Part shown: piece after piece, positions 4,903 through 6,176 of the stretch
Layout of the letters: every line of letters begins with the position of its first letter
Position numbering within the stretch: the first letter of the stretch is position 1
Source of the DNA: an uncultured Flavobacteriaceae bacterium
GTDB taxonomy: Bacteria > Bacteroidota > Bacteroidia > Flavobacteriales > Flavobacteriaceae
Direction of reading: 5' to 3'
NCBI GenBank assembly: GCA_947311815.1
Contig: CAMZMA010000259.1
Span: 1 to 6,176, forward strand
Length of the DNA: 6,176 bases
Notes under the pieces: generated by a model
Database searches by the model: none
Seen by the model: the letters and a program-made list of their open reading frames with translations, nothing else
What the model was told of the DNA's origin: nothing
Translations under genes and position numbers: made by a program

Positions 4903-5526
4903 ATGGATTTATTAGAAAAATATAAAAAAGCTTGGGAAAATCAACCCGAAGAAACCAACAAAGTTTCTAAGGTAGATATTTATAAAATGGCACAAGCAAA
5001 ATCATCATCTATTGTAAAATGGATTTTTATTATAGGTATTTTAGAATTTGTAATTTTAAATGCTTCTAGTTTTATTTTTATGGATTCTAAAAATAGTAAA
5101 GCAGATAACTTAATACGAGAAGTAAATTTAGTTACCTTTTTTGATATTTATATTGCTCTTAATTATGTAGTTGTTGCTTATTTTTTATACCAATTTTATA
5201 AAAATTATAAAAACATTTGCGTTATAGATGACACCAAAACATTGATGTCTAAAATTATAAAAACGCGAAAAACCGTAAAATACTATGTTGCTTATAACTT
5301 ACTCTCTGGCGGATTTGTATTTCTTATTTTAACCTTTGGTATGGCAACACATACTTTTAATGATTTTAGTACCCAAAAAACAGTTGGCGTTGTTGCAATA
5401 TTAGTAGTAGTTGCTATTATAGTTCTTGGGTTAATTTGGTTGTTTTACCAATTACTTTATGGGATTTTATTAAAAAAATTACACACTAATTACAAAGAAT
5501 TGGCTACATTAGACGAGTTAAAATAA
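4903..5526 (+). CDS. Four-helix membrane protein, candidate anti-sigma partner
   Basis: This is a 207-residue integral membrane protein. A cytoplasmic N-terminal segment of about 35 residues starts MDLLEKYKKAWENQPEE. Four hydrophobic helices follow, at about 38-60, 77-98, 126-148 and 161-186, with a basic loop (TKTLMSKIIKTRKTVK, about 111-126) and a short polar tail. I recall close relatives in flavobacteria, always beside a sigma factor, sometimes carrying the doubtful name beta-carotene 15,15'-monooxygenase. No oxygenase motif is visible here, and I would not transfer that name. The 3-base spacing from the sigma gene and the short soluble N-terminus before a membrane domain suggest that it binds or regulates the sigma factor. 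That is inference, as no classical zinc-binding anti-sigma motif (HxxxCxxC) is present. Confidence 0.85.
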   Translation: MDLLEKYKKAWENQPEETNKVSKVDIYKMAQAKSSSIVKWIFIIGILEFVILNASSFIFMDSKNSKADNLIREVNLVTFFDIYIALNYVVVAYFLYQFYKNYKNICVIDDTKTLMSKIIKTRKTVKYYVAYNLLSGGFVFLILTFGMATHTFNDFSTQKTVGVVAILVVVAIIVLGLIWLFYQLLYGILLKKLHTNYKELATLDELK

Positions 5527-5541
5527 TTACATAGATTTAAT

Positions 5542-5549
5542 TATATTTG
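5542..5549 (+). promoter_or_regulatory. Putative -7 element (TATATTTG) of the outer-membrane protein gene
   Basis: TATATTTG matches the Bacteroidota -7 consensus TAnnTTTG exactly and lies 20 bases before the ATG at 5570. The -33 region around 5517-5523 has only a weak GTTA. It suggests the barrel gene can be transcribed separately from the sigma operon ending at 5526. Confidence 0.5.
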
Positions 5550-5569
5550 ACATCAATAAAACCCGTCTT

Positions 5570-6058
5570 ATGAAAAAAATTATTCTACTTTTTGCTTTTA
5601 CTTTTTCTACAGCAATTTTTTCTCAACAACAATCAGATTTTTGGAAACATGTACGTTTTGGTGGTGGTTTTGGGATGAATTTTGGGAGTTCATTTAATAT
5701 GTTAATCGCTCCGAGTGCTGTATATGATTTTGAAAACGGATTTTCTTTAGGTGCAGGTTTAAACTATCAACATAGCGAAAATGGTTCTGTAAACACCAAT
5801 GTTTATGGTATTAGTGCCATTTCTTTATACGATGTACCTGTTGTTGGAATTCAACTTTCTGGCGAGTTTGAGCAGCTTTTTGCCAATCAAAAAAATGCAG
5901 GAATTACTGTATATAGAAATAATTATCCTGCGTTGTATTTTGGTTTAGGCTACTCTCAAGGTAGAGCTTCTTTTGGTATTAGATATGATGTATTGTACGA
6001 TAAAACAAAAAGCGTATTTGCATCACCATTTTCTCCCATTTTTCGATTTTATTTTTAA
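5570..6058 (+). CDS. Small outer-membrane beta-barrel protein
   Basis: This 162-residue protein has a signal peptide (about 1-18, MKKIILLFAFTFSTAIFS, then QQ). The mature part alternates short aromatic/glycine-rich strands, about eight of them (29-38, 43-54, 58-69, 76-89, 93-104, 119-130, 133-143, 154-162). It ends in FRFYF, a C-terminal aromatic signal typical of outer-membrane barrels recognised by the Bam complex. It is therefore probably an eight-stranded barrel in the outer membrane. I recall flavobacterial relatives labelled alpha-ketoglutarate decarboxylase; the fold visible here gives no support for that enzyme name. It follows the sigma/membrane-protein pair by 43 bases and has its own -7 element, and a strong terminator lies 83 bases downstream. 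Transport, structural or sensing roles are all possible. Confidence 0.85.
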   Translation: MKKIILLFAFTFSTAIFSQQQSDFWKHVRFGGGFGMNFGSSFNMLIAPSAVYDFENGFSLGAGLNYQHSENGSVNTNVYGISAISLYDVPVVGIQLSGEFEQLFANQKNAGITVYRNNYPALYFGLGYSQGRASFGIRYDVLYDKTKSVFASPFSPIFRFYF

Positions 6059-6141
6059 TGCCAATTTGATTTTACAATATCGTATTATAAATTTGGTATA
6101 AAGATTTAAAATTTTGAGGCTGTTTTAAAAGTATATATCAT

Positions 6142-6175
6142 AAAAAAAACCGAAGCGAAAGCTTCGGTTTTTTTT
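6142..6175. terminator. Bidirectional intrinsic terminator with GAAA loop
   Basis: The stem CCGAAGC (6150-6156) pairs perfectly with GCTTCGG (6161-6167) around a GAAA tetraloop. It is flanked by A8 on the left (6142-6149) and T8 on the right (6168-6175). The A and T tracts could extend the stem or act as the U-tract in either direction. It ends the transcript of the outer-membrane protein gene and could also end one arriving from beyond the right edge. Confidence 0.9.
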
Positions 6176-6176
6176 A

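Noticed and set aside
6059..6141. Small gene or regulatory RNA between the barrel gene and the terminator
   Set aside because: The stretch is AT-rich with no open frame, promoter or structure that I can support; it is best read as a 3' untranslated region.

Overview
The window is AT-rich DNA typical of a Flavobacteriaceae (Bacteroidota) chromosome, probably a marine genus such as Polaribacter or Tenacibaculum (the genus is a guess). The evidence is flavobacterial protein families (2TM domain proteins, DUF2141, a small SusC-independent outer-membrane barrel), A-rich ribosome-binding regions without Shine-Dalgarno sequences, and -7 elements of the TAnnTTTG type used by the Bacteroidota housekeeping sigma factor.

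Layout. The left edge carries a minus-strand gene for a small multi-pass membrane protein, cut by the window end (1-373). A 314-base gap follows, holding a regulatory region and several copies of degenerate intergenic repeats. From 688 to 4229 lies a minus-strand gene cluster, read in the order: a secreted DUF2141 protein, a LytS/YehU-type histidine kinase with a 2TM domain at its C terminus, two stand-alone 2TM proteins, and a LytTR-type response regulator. Heptanucleotide tandem arrays sit in two of its spacers. Divergently, on the plus strand, lie an ECF-type sigma factor, a four-helix membrane protein 3 bases downstream (a candidate regulator of that sigma factor), and a small outer-membrane beta-barrel protein with its own likely promoter. 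A strong bidirectional hairpin terminator closes the window.

How it works together. The kinase and the LytTR regulator should form a two-component system. The most interesting signal is a pair of promoter regions with matching architecture. Upstream of the DUF2141-kinase cluster and upstream of the truncated membrane gene there are direct repeats ACA(A/G)TTC.. separated by exactly 12 bases. Each is followed exactly 33 bases later by a CAnnTTTG sequence and then by a minus-strand start codon. This is the shape of a LytTR binding site. It suggests that the regulator encoded here controls its own operon and the neighbouring membrane gene, and the upstream boxes reach towards the start of the divergent sigma operon. 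The kinase-2TM junction also looks like a recent or switchable gene fusion, with an A6 tract and an intact internal start codon.
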